A stretch of DNA of 64,000 nt. Origin: Marixanthomonas sp. SCSIO 43207 (lineage in GTDB: Bacteria > Bacteroidota > Bacteroidia > Flavobacteriales > Flavobacteriaceae). Shown one piece after another: positions 16,819-27,010 of the stretch. A program made the translations under genes and the position numbers. The stretch lies in the NCBI RefSeq assembly GCF_019904255.1, contig NZ_CP063203.1, positions 2,366,001 to 2,430,000 on the forward strand, in the 5' to 3' direction. Each line of letters opens with the position of its first letter. Positions within the stretch are counted from its first letter, which is position 1. Under the pieces are notes generated by a model. The model was not told the origin of the DNA, ran no database searches, and worked only from the letters and a program-made list of their open reading frames with translations.

Positions 16819-19365
16819 TTATTCGTTGTTTTCGGTTTGTTCATCATTAGTATCAAGAGTAGTGCCAGACTCATTTTTTGTTTCTGAAGCATCTTCAGCA
16901 GTCAAATTTTCATCATCCATGTCTTCATCTTCATTTTTAACTTTTGCAACTGCCGCGATAGCATCGTCATCTCTTACTTTTATTAATCTAACGCCTTGTG
17001 TTGCACGGCCCATAACACGTAAATCTTCAACTGCCATACGAATAGCGATACCAGATTTATTGATAATCATAAGACCATCGTTATCTGTTACATTCTTGAT
17101 TGCCACTAATTTACCTGTTTTTTCTGTAATATTAATGGTTTTTACACCTTTTCCTCCTCTGTTGGTGATTCTATAATCGTCAAGGTTTGATCGTTTTCCG
17201 TAGCCTTTTTCAGAAACCACCAATATGTTTGATTCGTCATCATTGATGGCTACCATTCCTACTACTTCATCATCATCACTACCTAAACGAATACCACGCA
17301 CTCCTGAAGCATTACGTCCCATAGGTCTGGTCTTTTCTTCTTCAAAGCGAATTGCTTTACCAGATTGAACAGCTAACATTACATGGCTATCGCCTGTCGT
17401 TAATTTTGCTTCAATAAGTTCATCACCTTCTTTAATTGTTATGGCATTAATACCATTTGATCTTGGTCTTGAGTATTGTTCAAGTGACGTTTTCTTAACT
17501 TGACCCTTTCTGGTTGCCATTATGACATAATGACTATTGATATACTCTTCATCTTTTAAGTCTTGAGTACAGATAAAAGCTTTTATCTTATCGTCGGGCT
17601 CAATATTAATTAGGTTTTGGATTGCACGCCCTTTTGATTGGCGACTTCCTTCTGGAATTTCAAATACTCGCATCCAATAACATTTTCCTTTTTGAGTAAA
17701 GAATAACATATATTGGTGATTAGTGCCTACAAAAAGATCTTCAAGGAAATCTTCATTACGTGTAGATGAAGCTTTTGACCCTACTCCTCCTCTATTTTGG
17801 CGTTTGTATTCGGTTAAAGAGGTTCTCTTTATGTATCCTGCATGAGAAATGGTTATTACTACTTGCTCATCAGGAATTAAATCTGTGATACTTACATCGC
17901 CTCCTGCATACTCTATTGTAGAACGACGTTCATCTCCATATTTATCACGAATTTCTTCAAGTTCTTCTTTAATGATATCCATTCTGCGTTCTTTATTTGC
18001 AAGGATATCTTTATAATCTTTAATAGTTTCCATCAATTCATCATACTCTGAGCGAAGTTTATCTTGCTCTAGTCCTGTTAATTGACGAAGACGCATTTCT
18101 ACGATAGCTTTAGCTTGAATCTCGGTTAACTCAAACGTGTCTATTAACTTTTGGCGAGCTTCTTCAGCATTTGATGATGCTCGTATTAATCTGATTACTT
18201 CGTCAATATTATCTGAAGCAATTATCAATCCCTCTAAAATATGAGCGCGTTCTTCTGCCTTCCGAAGTAAATATTCTGTACGTCTTACAACTACTTCGTG
18301 ACGGTGTTCTACGAAGTAATGGATTAAGTCTTTTAAATTAAGTAATTCTGGTCTTCCTTTTACAAGTGCAATATTGTTAACACTAAAACTAGACTGAAGC
18401 GCTGTATACTTATACAGCATGTTTAAAACAATATTTGGTATGGCATCTCTTTTTAAAATATAAACAATGCGCATTCCTTTACGGTCAGACTCATCTCGTA
18501 TGTTTGAAATACCTTCAATTTTCTTCTCATTCACAAGATCGGCAGTTTTTTTAATCATATCTGCCTTATTCACTTGGTATGGAATTTCAGTAACTATAAT
18601 ACATTCCCTACCATTAACTTCTTCAAAAGAAGCTTTACCTCTCATTACAACTCGACCACGACCGGTATGAAATGCTTCTCTAACTCCTTCATAGCCGTAA
18701 ATAATACCACCTGTTGGAAAATCTGGTGCTTTTACGTGCTCCATGAGTTCATCAACCTCAATGTCATTATTATTAATGTATGCTATGGTTCCGTTTACTA
18801 CTTCGGTTAAATTATGTGGAGGCATATTTGTAGCCATACCTACAGCAATACCAGAGGCTCCATTAATAAGTAATCCTGGAACACGTGTTGGTAATACAGT
18901 AGGCTCTTCTAGTGTGTCATCAAAATTTAATTGATGATCCACAGTTTCTTTATCTATGTCGGCTAGCATATCTTCAGAAATTTTCCGCATACGTGCTTCG
19001 GTATAACGCATTGCAGCCGGACTATCACCATCAATAGACCCAAAGTTACCTTGACCGTCAACAAGCATATAGCGAAGGCTCCATTCTTGTGCCATACGTA
19101 CCATTGCATCGTAAACAGAAGTGTCACCGTGTGGGTGGTACTTACCTAGTACCTCACCAACAATTCTTGCAGATTTTTTATGAGAAGAGTTTGATCTTAC
19201 TCCTAATTCGTGCATTCCAAATAAAACCCTTCTATGAACGGGCTTCATCCCATCTCGCACGTCAGGTAACGCACGTGACACAATGACCGACATTGAATAA
19301 TCAATGTAGGCCGATTTCATTTCATCTTCAATGTTTATGGGAATTAATTTTTCACCTTCAGCCAT
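16819..19365 (-). CDS. gyrA: DNA gyrase subunit A
   Basis: The 848-aa protein is full-length GyrA, the DNA-cleaving subunit that acts with GyrB to introduce negative supercoils. The catalytic tyrosine is Tyr121 in [10 protein letters not shown]. The quinolone-resistance region [20 protein letters not shown] is wild-type-like (Thr82 and Asp86 at the E. coli Ser83/Asp87 positions; Thr is a common natural variant). A coiled-coil tower follows, then the six-bladed C-terminal beta-pinwheel with a GyrA-box-like NRGGKG near residue 735, and an acidic tail rich in D/E. The acidic tail is common in this family and may modulate wrapping. ATG start, no SD sequence. Confidence 0.98.
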   Translation of the reverse strand: MAEGEKLIPINIEDEMKSAYIDYSMSVIVSRALPDVRDGMKPVHRRVLFGMHELGVRSNSSHKKSARIVGEVLGKYHPHGDTSVYDAMVRMAQEWSLRYMLVDGQGNFGSIDGDSPAAMRYTEARMRKISEDMLADIDKETVDHQLNFDDTLEEPTVLPTRVPGLLINGASGIAVGMATNMPPHNLTEVVNGTIAYINNNDIEVDELMEHVKAPDFPTGGIIYGYEGVREAFHTGRGRVVMRGKASFEEVNGRECIIVTEIPYQVNKADMIKKTADLVNEKKIEGISNIRDESDRKGMRIVYILKRDAIPNIVLNMLYKYTALQSSFSVNNIALVKGRPELLNLKDLIHYFVEHRHEVVVRRTEYLLRKAEERAHILEGLIIASDNIDEVIRLIRASSNAEEARQKLIDTFELTEIQAKAIVEMRLRQLTGLEQDKLRSEYDELMETIKDYKDILANKERRMDIIKEELEEIRDKYGDERRSTIEYAGGDVSITDLIPDEQVVITISHAGYIKRTSLTEYKRQNRGGVGSKASSTRNEDFLEDLFVGTNHQYMLFFTQKGKCYWMRVFEIPEGSRQSKGRAIQNLINIEPDDKIKAFICTQDLKDEEYINSHYVIMATRKGQVKKTSLEQYSRPRSNGINAITIKEGDELIEAKLTTGDSHVMLAVQSGKAIRFEEEKTRPMGRNASGVRGIRLGSDDDEVVGMVAINDDESNILVVSEKGYGKRSNLDDYRITNRGGKGVKTINITEKTGKLVAIKNVTDNDGLMIINKSGIAIRMAVEDLRVMGRATQGVRLIKVRDDDAIAAVAKVKNEDEDMDDENLTAEDASETKNESGTTLDTNDEQTENNE

Positions 19366-19624
19366 AAAATATATAGTTTAATTTTACTTTTAATCTTAAC
19401 GAGCAATATACACTATTTTCAGGCTTTTTAGAAGTGTTTTGAAGGCTATTATTCACTAATTTATTAACATATTTAGTCTATCAAATAGTTAATAACTATA
19501 CCCATGTAAACTTTGATTTTAGTAAGTTTTTTTGTCCTTTTACTACCATACTCTTAAATAAGGTATAATATTTGTCGTAATAAGGGTAATTTAGTATTTT
19601 TAGAAGTATAAGGAATTTAGATTT
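19366..19624. other. Divergent intergenic region gyrA/clpC
   Basis: This 259-bp AT-rich spacer holds the start regions of two divergent genes. I find only imperfect -7 candidates: TATATTTT just before gyrA on the minus strand and AATATTTG at 19567-19574 on the plus strand. I see no repeats, RNA gene or small ORF with support here. Confidence 0.5.
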
Positions 19625-22177
19625 ATGGATGATAATTTTTCCCCTAGAGTAAAAGATGTGATTGCTTACAGTAAAGAAGAAGCATTACGATTGGGTCATG
19701 ATTTTATAGGCACAGAGCATTTAATGTTGGGTCTATTACGTGATGGCAATGGTAAAGCTGTTTCTATATTGAGCGCTTTGGATATAGATTTAAACCATTT
19801 AAGAAGAAAGGTTGAAATTTTAAGTCCGGCAAACCCAAATACTGAAAGTAACACAAACGATAAAAAGAATTTACACTTAACCCGTCAAGCTGAACGCGCT
19901 TTAAAAACGACTTTTTTAGAAGCAAAGCTGTTTCAAAGCTCGTCTATAAACACGGCTCATTTGTTATTGTGCATTCTTCGTAATGAAAATGACCCAACAA
20001 CAAAGCTATTGTTAAAAATGAAAGTAGATTATGATGGAGTTAAAGATCAATTTAAGCTTATGATGGCAAACGATGAAGATTTTATAGACAGCCCAAGTGC
20101 AGAATCTTTCCCTAGTGATGATGACGCTTCTGCAGCAGATGGTGGCAAAGAAAATCTCTTTACCGGTGGCGGCTCAAAGGCCAATAAAAAATCAAAAACG
20201 CCGGTTTTAGATAATTTTGGTAGAGACTTGACGGCTATGGCCGAAGAAAATAAACTCGACCCGGTTGTAGGTCGTGAAAATGAAATACAGCGGGTTTCAC
20301 AAATTTTAAGTAGACGTAAAAAGAATAACCCACTATTAATTGGCGAACCTGGTGTTGGTAAAAGCGCTATTGCTGAAGGCTTAGCACTGCGTATTATTCA
20401 GCGTAAAGTTTCTCGTATTTTGTATGATAAACGTGTGGTAACTTTAGATTTAGCAAGTCTTGTAGCCGGAACAAAATACCGAGGACAGTTTGAAGAACGC
20501 ATGAAAGCGGTCATGAATGAATTAGAAAAAAATGACGACATCATTCTTTTTATTGATGAGATTCACACCATTGTTGGTGCTGGAGGCGCAACAGGTTCAT
20601 TAGATGCTTCAAATATGTTTAAACCGGCTTTGGCTCGTGGTGAAATTCAATGTATAGGTGCTACCACCTTAGATGAATACCGTCAACATATTGAAAAAGA
20701 TGGAGCGCTAGAAAGACGTTTTCAAAAAGTTATTGTTGAGCCTACGAGTATTGATGAAACATTAGAAATTCTTCAAAATATTAAGGATAAATACGAGTCG
20801 CACCACAATGTTGATTATACAGATGCTGCGCTTGAAGCTTGTGTAAAACTTACCAACAGGTATATGACAGAGCGTTTTCTTCCGGATAAAGCAATTGATG
20901 CATTAGACGAAGCTGGTTCTCGTGTTCATATTACTAATATTAATGTTCCGGAAAAAATTCTGAAGATTGAAGCCAAACTTGAAGAAGTACGTGAGCTTAA
21001 AAATTCTGTAGTTAAAAAACAGAAATATGAAGAAGCTGCAAAACTACGAGATGATGAAAAAAATCTTGAAAAAGAATTAGCTACCGAACAAGAAATTTGG
21101 GAAAATGAATCCAAACTTCATAAAGAAACGGTTGATGAAGAAAATGTAGCCGAAGTAGTTTCTATGATGACCGGTATTCCTGTAAGTCGTATCGCGCAGA
21201 CTGAAAGCAATAAACTCGCTGCACTACCCGAACGAATTAAAGGTAAAGTTATTGGTCAAGATGAAGCCGTTGGGAAAGTTGTAAAAGCAATTCAACGTAA
21301 TAGAGCCGGATTAAAAGATCCTAATAAACCAATTGGTTCATTTATTTTCTTAGGGCAAACCGGTGTAGGTAAAACACAATTAGCAAAAGTTTTAGCTAGA
21401 GAATTATTTGATTCAGAAAATGCACTCGTTCGTATTGATATGAGTGAATATATGGAAAAATTTGCTGTATCACGCCTTATCGGTGCTCCTCCTGGATACG
21501 TTGGGTATGAAGAAGGAGGTCAATTAACAGAGAAAATTAGACGTAAACCGTATGCAGTAGTTCTTTTAGATGAAATTGAAAAAGCACATCCAGATGTGTT
21601 TAATATGCTCTTGCAAGTACTAGATGACGGTTATTTAACTGATAGTTTAGGCCGTAAAATTGATTTCAGAAATACCATCATCATTATGACATCAAATATT
21701 GGTGCGCGTAAGTTAAAAGATTTTGGTCAAGGAGTTGGTTTTGGAACTTCAGCAAAAGAAAGTCAAGCAGATGCTCACGCAAAGAGTATTATTCAAAATG
21801 CTCTTAAAAAAGCATTTGCACCAGAATTTTTAAACCGTGTAGATGATGTTATGGTATTTAATGCTCTAGAAAGAGAAGATATTCATAAAATTATTGATAT
21901 TGAGCTTGAAAAGCTATTTGTACGCATCAAAGATATTGGTTACAATTTGACGCTAACAGACAAAGCAAAAGACTACATAGCCGATAAAGGTTTTGATAAA
22001 GAATATGGTGCAAGACCATTAAAAAGAGCTATTCAAAAATATATCGAAGATGCTTTAGCCGAAGAGATTATTAATTCAAATCTTCAAGAAGGCGATAGTA
22101 TAACTATGGATCTCGACTCTAAAACCGAAGAGCTTACCATAAAGATTAAAAAACCTAAAAAAACAACCGAATCGTAG
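19625..22177 (+). CDS. clpC: ATP-dependent Clp protease ATP-binding subunit ClpC
   Basis: The 850-aa Hsp100 unfoldase has an N-terminal double Clp_N domain (DNFSPRVKDVIAYSKEEA, GTEHLMLGLLRDGNG) to about residue 150, a low-complexity acidic linker (about 155-185), AAA-1 with Walker A GEPGVGKSA, a UVR-type middle segment (KKQKYEEAAKLRDDEK, about 460), AAA-2 with Walker A GQTGVGKTQ and GYVGYEEGGQLTE, and a ClpB-D2-type small domain. The UVR motif distinguishes ClpC from ClpB/ClpA. It feeds substrates to ClpP in protein quality control. Single-gene transcript ending at a strong hairpin. Confidence 0.95.
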   Translation: MDDNFSPRVKDVIAYSKEEALRLGHDFIGTEHLMLGLLRDGNGKAVSILSALDIDLNHLRRKVEILSPANPNTESNTNDKKNLHLTRQAERALKTTFLEAKLFQSSSINTAHLLLCILRNENDPTTKLLLKMKVDYDGVKDQFKLMMANDEDFIDSPSAESFPSDDDASAADGGKENLFTGGGSKANKKSKTPVLDNFGRDLTAMAEENKLDPVVGRENEIQRVSQILSRRKKNNPLLIGEPGVGKSAIAEGLALRIIQRKVSRILYDKRVVTLDLASLVAGTKYRGQFEERMKAVMNELEKNDDIILFIDEIHTIVGAGGATGSLDASNMFKPALARGEIQCIGATTLDEYRQHIEKDGALERRFQKVIVEPTSIDETLEILQNIKDKYESHHNVDYTDAALEACVKLTNRYMTERFLPDKAIDALDEAGSRVHITNINVPEKILKIEAKLEEVRELKNSVVKKQKYEEAAKLRDDEKNLEKELATEQEIWENESKLHKETVDEENVAEVVSMMTGIPVSRIAQTESNKLAALPERIKGKVIGQDEAVGKVVKAIQRNRAGLKDPNKPIGSFIFLGQTGVGKTQLAKVLARELFDSENALVRIDMSEYMEKFAVSRLIGAPPGYVGYEEGGQLTEKIRRKPYAVVLLDEIEKAHPDVFNMLLQVLDDGYLTDSLGRKIDFRNTIIIMTSNIGARKLKDFGQGVGFGTSAKESQADAHAKSIIQNALKKAFAPEFLNRVDDVMVFNALEREDIHKIIDIELEKLFVRIKDIGYNLTLTDKAKDYIADKGFDKEYGARPLKRAIQKYIEDALAEEIINSNLQEGDSITMDLDSKTEELTIKIKKPKKTTES

Positions 22178-22200
22178 TTGTAAAAGGCTTTAATTAACAG

Positions 22201-22238
22201 CTGGGTTTGTAAAAAAATTACAAACCCAGTCTTTTTTT
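22201..22238 (+). terminator. Rho-independent terminator after clpC
   Basis: CTGGGTTTGTAA and TTACAAACCCAG form a perfect 12-bp stem around an A5 loop, followed by TCTTTTTTT. Confidence 0.9.
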
Positions 22239-22264
22239 GTATATTTAAGATATTGAATCTATTT

Positions 22265-22642
22265 ATGATTACTGAAATTACTTATCATTTCGGTACTGTA
22301 CGTATCTATAAAACGTATTTGGTTTTTGTAATGGATGAAGGCATTACAGTAAAACCAGAGTACAACGATATATTATTGAATATTTCTACTAAGTATTATA
22401 GAAATCAAAATTTTGGTTACATAACACATAGAATAAACTCCTACTCTGTAGATCCAAGAGTTTACTTTGAAACTTCAAAAATTGAAAATCTAGTTGCTTT
22501 TGCCGTTGTATCTGGTAGTCAAAACAGCAATGTTGTAGCAGATTTTGAAAAGATATTCCTAAAAAAACCTTTTGAGCAATTTCATTCTCTCGATGAAGCG
22601 ATAGATTGGGTTAATACTATTGTAGAAAATACAACAGTTTAA
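22265..22642 (+). CDS. Small STAS/SpoIIAA-like conserved protein (paralogue of the one at 37096)
   Basis: The product (125 aa from ATG 22265; an in-frame TTG at 22253 is less likely) has the alternating beta-alpha pattern of SpoIIAA/STAS-like proteins and no membrane segment. It shares a conserved core with the gene at 37096-37485: GYITHRINSYSVDP here versus IYISNRKNDYTVNP there, then NLVAFAVV/QLMGMAVL and FEKIF/FEKKF near the C-terminus, so the two are paralogues. Function is unknown. The gene converges on hutH with a 4-base overlap of the ends. Confidence 0.75.
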   Translation: MITEITYHFGTVRIYKTYLVFVMDEGITVKPEYNDILLNISTKYYRNQNFGYITHRINSYSVDPRVYFETSKIENLVAFAVVSGSQNSNVVADFEKIFLKKPFEQFHSLDEAIDWVNTIVENTTV

Positions 22643-24153
22643 TTAGAAAAAAGTAACTCCTCGTCAATTGTAAAACTTTGAATAAACGCTACAGATGCGT
22701 GAATATCATTTGCCAATACTCTATCCTCTTCAACAAATGATGCCGTATTTCTGAAAGAAGCTAAAAATGATTCTAGCAATTCTGAAGTTTTCTTAGGCCT
22801 TCTAAATTCAATTGCTTGTGATGCATTCAAGAGTTCAATAGCCAATATAGTTTCAATATTATCAATAATCCGTAACGCCTTAGTTGCTGCATTGGCTCCC
22901 ATACTTACGTGATCTTCTTGACCATTTGATGAAACTATAGAGTCTACAGATGCCGGTGTGGCTAATTGCTTATTCTGGCTCACAATACTAGCAGCAGTAT
23001 ACTGCGGTATCATAAATCCGCTGTTTAATCCTGGGTTGTTCACCAAAAAGTCTGGCAAACCTCTTAATCCTGAAACCAATTGATAGGTTCTTCGTTCACT
23101 TATATTACCTAATTCAGAAAAAGCAATGCTTAAATAATCTAGTGCTAATGCTAACGGTTGTCCGTGAAAATTACCTCCAGAAATGATTTTATCTTCTGAA
23201 ACAAAAATATTAGGATTATCAGTAACCGAATTTATTTCGGTCTTAAACGTCTTGTGTACAAACTTTAAGGTATCTTTTGTTGCTCCGTGAACTTGAGGAA
23301 TGCATCTAAAAGAATATGGGTCTTGTACATTTTTCTTTTCATTAGCTCCAATTTCACTTCCTTCCAAAAATTCTCTAATGTGTTCGGCAGTTTTAATTTG
23401 TCCGCCGTGAGGTCTTACCAAATGAACATTAGGATCAAAAGGGCTCATATTACAATCAAAAGCATCGATAGAAAGTGCGCCAATTAAATCTGCTAAGTAG
23501 CATAATTTATAACTTTTTAATAAAATATGAATACCGTAAGCACTCATAAATTGAGTTCCGTTCAATAGAGCCAATCCTTCTTTTGCTTCGAGGGTGATTG
23601 GTTCTACGTCAAATTTTTCAAGTAAATCTTTTGAAGAAATACGACCATTCTCATAATACACCTCCCCTTTTCCAATAAGTGGTAGTGCTAAATGTGCCAA
23701 AGGTGCCAAATCACCAGAAGCTCCTAAGCTACCTTGGGTGTAAATTACCGGTAAAATATCTTCATTGTAAAACCAAATCAATCGTTCTACAGTTTGTAAT
23801 TGCACTCCGCTATAACCATAACTTAATGATTGAATTTTTAATAATAACATAAGTTTGATTATAGCTTTGGGAACGTATTCACCTGTTCCACAAGCGTGTG
23901 ACATTACCAAGTTTTCTTGAAGTTTTGATAAGTTTTCTGAAGAAATTTCTACATTACATAAAGAACCAAAACCAGTGTTAATACCATAAATAGGAGTTTT
24001 ATTATTCTCCATTTTTTTATTTAGGTATTCTTTAGATTTTTTGATATTTAACAAAGCTTCATCAGAAAGTTCAAGCTTTTTATTTGAGTTTATTATTTGT
24101 TGTATTGTCTGTAAATCAAGTAGTTCGCTGCTTATATAATGTGTTTCGTTCAT
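22639..24153 (-). CDS. hutH: Histidine ammonia-lyase
   Basis: The 504-aa enzyme belongs to the MIO-dependent aromatic amino acid ammonia-lyases. Ala145-Ser146-Gly147 in GSLGASGDLAPLAH cyclises to the MIO electrophile. Tyr56 (YGINTGFG) and His86 (MSHACGTG) line the active site, and the His at the substrate-selectivity position points to histidine rather than phenylalanine or tyrosine. Product: urocanate and ammonia. No hutU, hutI or hutG lies next to it, so if it is catabolic the rest of the pathway is elsewhere. Start ATG at 24153, with a -7 element 19 bases upstream. Confidence 0.92.
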   Translation of the reverse strand: MNETHYISSELLDLQTIQQIINSNKKLELSDEALLNIKKSKEYLNKKMENNKTPIYGINTGFGSLCNVEISSENLSKLQENLVMSHACGTGEYVPKAIIKLMLLLKIQSLSYGYSGVQLQTVERLIWFYNEDILPVIYTQGSLGASGDLAPLAHLALPLIGKGEVYYENGRISSKDLLEKFDVEPITLEAKEGLALLNGTQFMSAYGIHILLKSYKLCYLADLIGALSIDAFDCNMSPFDPNVHLVRPHGGQIKTAEHIREFLEGSEIGANEKKNVQDPYSFRCIPQVHGATKDTLKFVHKTFKTEINSVTDNPNIFVSEDKIISGGNFHGQPLALALDYLSIAFSELGNISERRTYQLVSGLRGLPDFLVNNPGLNSGFMIPQYTAASIVSQNKQLATPASVDSIVSSNGQEDHVSMGANAATKALRIIDNIETILAIELLNASQAIEFRRPKKTSELLESFLASFRNTASFVEEDRVLANDIHASVAFIQSFTIDEELLFSN

Positions 24154-24172
24154 GAGGAATGGTTGTTTGCTG

Positions 24173-24180
24173 CAAAAATA
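24173..24180 (-). promoter_or_regulatory. Predicted -7 element of hutH
   Basis: On the minus strand TATTTTTG matches TAnnTTTG and lies 19 bases before the hutH ATG. No clear TTG -33 element. Confidence 0.4.
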
Positions 24181-24213
24181 CTAATTTATTGAAGCTTTTA
24201 AATTTTTGAACAA

Positions 24214-25761
24214 TTAAGATTTCTTTTTATTGTTATTTGTTTCTTTTTCAGGAGTTTCAAAGAGGCTCATATAAGCTTTACCTAGATTTTCTAGTATATC
24301 ACTTGCCATTACCGCTTCATATCCCATTGTTTGAGAGGCTATACCTCCAGCTTGACCGTGTAAAAACACACCAAATACAGATGCTAGTAAGGGATCATAC
24401 CCTTGAGAAAGTAAACCGGTTAAAATACCCGTTAACACATCTCCACTACCAGCTGTTGCCATTCCAGGGTTTCCAGTGGTATTTATGTAAAGTTTGTTTC
24501 CGAAAACAACTATCGTATGTGCGCCTTTAATTAATAGAACAATATCATACTTTTGTGAAAATTGTTTTGCTTTTTCAAGTTTATCATAATCATCGGTCCA
24601 CTCGCCTATTAACCTTTTTAATTCTCCGGGATGTGGCGTTAATATAGCGTGTTTTGGGATCACATTTAATAAATGTTCATGTTCAGAAATGCAATTCAAT
24701 GCATCTGCATCAATTACCATTGGCGTTTTTGCAGTTTTAAAAAGATTTTCTAGTGTAGAAACTGTTTCCTGTTTGGTACCAATTCCCATTCCTATACCTA
24801 TGGCAGAAGGTTTTATATCAAACTGTATGTTGCTTATATGTTCATTTTCTTGATCTGAAATAGTCATAGCTTCAGGAAGAGCTGTTTGCACAATTGAATA
24901 ACCACACTTGGGTATGTAAACTGAGACCAAACCTCCACCGGCTCTAAATGCACCTTTAGCAGATAAAATAGGTGCTCCTATTTTGCCGTAACTTCCTCCT
25001 ATAATAAGTGCGTGTCCATATGTTCCTTTATGGTCAAAAGCCTGTCTTGGTTTATAAAATTGTTGTGCCTGTTGTTTTCCTATTAATTGAGCAAGCGGTT
25101 CGGTTTTGTATAAATATTCTGGATCTAGACCAATATCGATTATATCAAAGAAAGGTACAAACTTTCCTGTTTCGGGTAAGAAAAAAGAAAGTTTAGGGGC
25201 TTGAAAAGTTAAGGTGTGATTGGCACGTACTACAGCTTTAGCATCTTCAAGAGCTTTATTTGCATATAAACCACTAGGTATATCTATTGATAATGTAAAT
25301 GCATTACTAGTGTTTATATGTTGAATAAGTGGTTTTAACCATCCTTCTGGCGGACGATTAAGCCCAATGCCAAATAATGCATCAATTATAATGTCTTCTT
25401 TTTTGATTTCAGGAAAATCGTCTTCAGAAGTCATTAATAAAGGCCAGTCATTTGTAATTTTTTTTATTCGACCATAATTGATTAAAAAACACTTTGACCG
25501 TTTATCAGTAAAATTTGCGATATAAATTTTTACTGTATAACCTTGTTCAATCAATAAACGCCCAACTACAAGACCATCACCGCCATTATTACCTATTCCG
25601 CAGAAAATATGAATGGGTACTTTTGCACCTTGCAAGCGCTGGTGCAACCAATTAAATACTTGCGTTCCTGCGTGTTCCATTAAATCTAATGAGGAAATGT
25701 TATGTTTTTGGGTTGTTACTTTATCAGCTTCGCTTAATTGTGCTGCAGAAAATAGTTTCAC
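24214..25761 (-). CDS. nnr: Bifunctional NAD(P)H-hydrate epimerase / ADP-dependent NAD(P)H-hydrate dehydratase
   Basis: The 515-aa fused repair enzyme corresponds to E. coli YjeF. The N-terminal epimerase (about residues 1-215) contains CGIGNNGGDGLVVGR and DALFGIGLNRP. The C-terminal ribokinase-like dehydratase (about 225-500) contains HKGTYGHALIIGGSYGKIGA, DADALN, TPHPGEL and the anion-hole motif TAGSGDVLTGILTGLL. Together they reconvert damaged NADHX/NADPHX to NAD(P)H in the cytosol. It is transcribed away from gcvT. Full length, no anomalies. Confidence 0.96.
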   Translation of the reverse strand: MKLFSAAQLSEADKVTTQKHNISSLDLMEHAGTQVFNWLHQRLQGAKVPIHIFCGIGNNGGDGLVVGRLLIEQGYTVKIYIANFTDKRSKCFLINYGRIKKITNDWPLLMTSEDDFPEIKKEDIIIDALFGIGLNRPPEGWLKPLIQHINTSNAFTLSIDIPSGLYANKALEDAKAVVRANHTLTFQAPKLSFFLPETGKFVPFFDIIDIGLDPEYLYKTEPLAQLIGKQQAQQFYKPRQAFDHKGTYGHALIIGGSYGKIGAPILSAKGAFRAGGGLVSVYIPKCGYSIVQTALPEAMTISDQENEHISNIQFDIKPSAIGIGMGIGTKQETVSTLENLFKTAKTPMVIDADALNCISEHEHLLNVIPKHAILTPHPGELKRLIGEWTDDYDKLEKAKQFSQKYDIVLLIKGAHTIVVFGNKLYINTTGNPGMATAGSGDVLTGILTGLLSQGYDPLLASVFGVFLHGQAGGIASQTMGYEAVMASDILENLGKAYMSLFETPEKETNNNKKKS

Positions 25762-25899
25762 GATAATATTTTTTTTTGAAGTAGTACGTAAAGATAACTA
25801 TTGTAAAAAAAGTACCATAAAGAAACGATTGAAAAACCATTTATCTATTACTGTTAAAAACAATCAAGTAAATAGTTCGTTACCTTGTCTAGATTGTAA

Positions 25900-25907
25900 T
25901 ACATTTG
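25900..25907 (+). promoter_or_regulatory. Predicted -7 element of gcvT
   Basis: TACATTTG matches the consensus exactly and lies 19 bases before the gcvT ATG at 25927. A TTC at 25876-25878 is the nearest -33-like element (21-base spacer). Confidence 0.5.
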
Positions 25908-25926
25908 CGCAAAAGTTTATTTACAA

Positions 25927-27009
25927 ATGAAAAACACTGCACTTTCCCACATTCACGAGCAATTAGGAGCCAAAATGGTTCCGTTTGCAGGATACAATAT
26001 GCCTGTTTCATATGAAGGCGTAACTATTGAACATGAAAATGTTCGGAAAAATTTGGGCGTTTTTGATGTCTCTCACATGGGTGAATTTTTGGTTATTGGT
26101 CCTAATGCTTTAGAATTAATTCAAAAAATCACAACCAATGATGCTTCAAAAATTGTAGACGGTCAAGCGCAGTACACATGCTTACCAAATGATAAAGGCG
26201 GGATTGTAGATGATTTAATTATTTACCGTTTTAACGCCGAAAAATGGTTGTTGGTTGTAAACGCCTCAAACATTCAAAAAGATTGGGACTGGATTACTTC
26301 TCATAATACTATGGAAGCAGATTTACAAAATGTTTCTGAAGACTATTCTCTTCTTGCTATTCAAGGGCCAAAAGCCGTTGAAGCTATGCAAAGTTTAACT
26401 TCAGAAGATTTAAGTGCTATTAAATTTTATAACTTTAAGGTTTCAGACTTTGCAGGAGTAGAATATGTAATCATTAGTGCTACAGGATATACAGGAAGTG
26501 GCGGATTTGAAATTTACTGTAAAAACACCGAAGTTGAGAAAATCTGGAAAAAAGTATTGGAAGCAGGAGCAGATTTTGGTATTAAACCAATAGGACTAGC
26601 TGCACGAGACACGCTTCGTTTAGAAATGGGCTTTTGCCTTTACGGAAATGATATTGACGATACTACATCTCCTATTGAAGCCGGTTTGGGATGGATAACA
26701 AAATTTAATCACGACTTTATAAATTCTGAAGCGCTTAAAAAACAAAAAGAAGAAGGTGTAACCAGAAAACTTATAGGATTTGAGCTTACCGAACGTGGTA
26801 TTCCACGTCAAGGATATGATATTGTTGATGCAGAAGGAATAAAAATAGGGCACGTAACTAGCGGAACCATGTCACCATCTCTAAACAAAGGAATAGGACT
26901 AGGTTATGTAGGTAAGGAATATAGTAAAATAGGTAATGAAGTTTTTATTCAAATTAGAAAAAAAGCTGTTCCGGCTACGGTTGTAAAACCACCTTTTTAC
27001 AAAGGATAA
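25927..27009 (+). CDS. gcvT: Glycine cleavage system aminomethyltransferase (T protein)
   Basis: The 360-aa T protein transfers the aminomethyl carbon from lipoyl-H protein to tetrahydrofolate, giving 5,10-methylene-THF and ammonia. Seen in order: [30 protein letters not shown] with the catalytic Asp of the VSHMGE region, [12 protein letters not shown], and a C-terminal GCV_T_C barrel with [23 protein letters not shown]. Length is typical. glsA follows with one base between the stop and ATG, implying cotranscription. Confidence 0.97.
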   Translation: MKNTALSHIHEQLGAKMVPFAGYNMPVSYEGVTIEHENVRKNLGVFDVSHMGEFLVIGPNALELIQKITTNDASKIVDGQAQYTCLPNDKGGIVDDLIIYRFNAEKWLLVVNASNIQKDWDWITSHNTMEADLQNVSEDYSLLAIQGPKAVEAMQSLTSEDLSAIKFYNFKVSDFAGVEYVIISATGYTGSGGFEIYCKNTEVEKIWKKVLEAGADFGIKPIGLAARDTLRLEMGFCLYGNDIDDTTSPIEAGLGWITKFNHDFINSEALKKQKEEGVTRKLIGFELTERGIPRQGYDIVDAEGIKIGHVTSGTMSPSLNKGIGLGYVGKEYSKIGNEVFIQIRKKAVPATVVKPPFYKG

Positions 27010-27010
27010 T

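Noticed and set aside
16805..17176. Plus-strand reading frame opposite gyrA
   Set aside because: Ser/Thr/Phe-rich shadow of gyrA codons, with no protein-like features.
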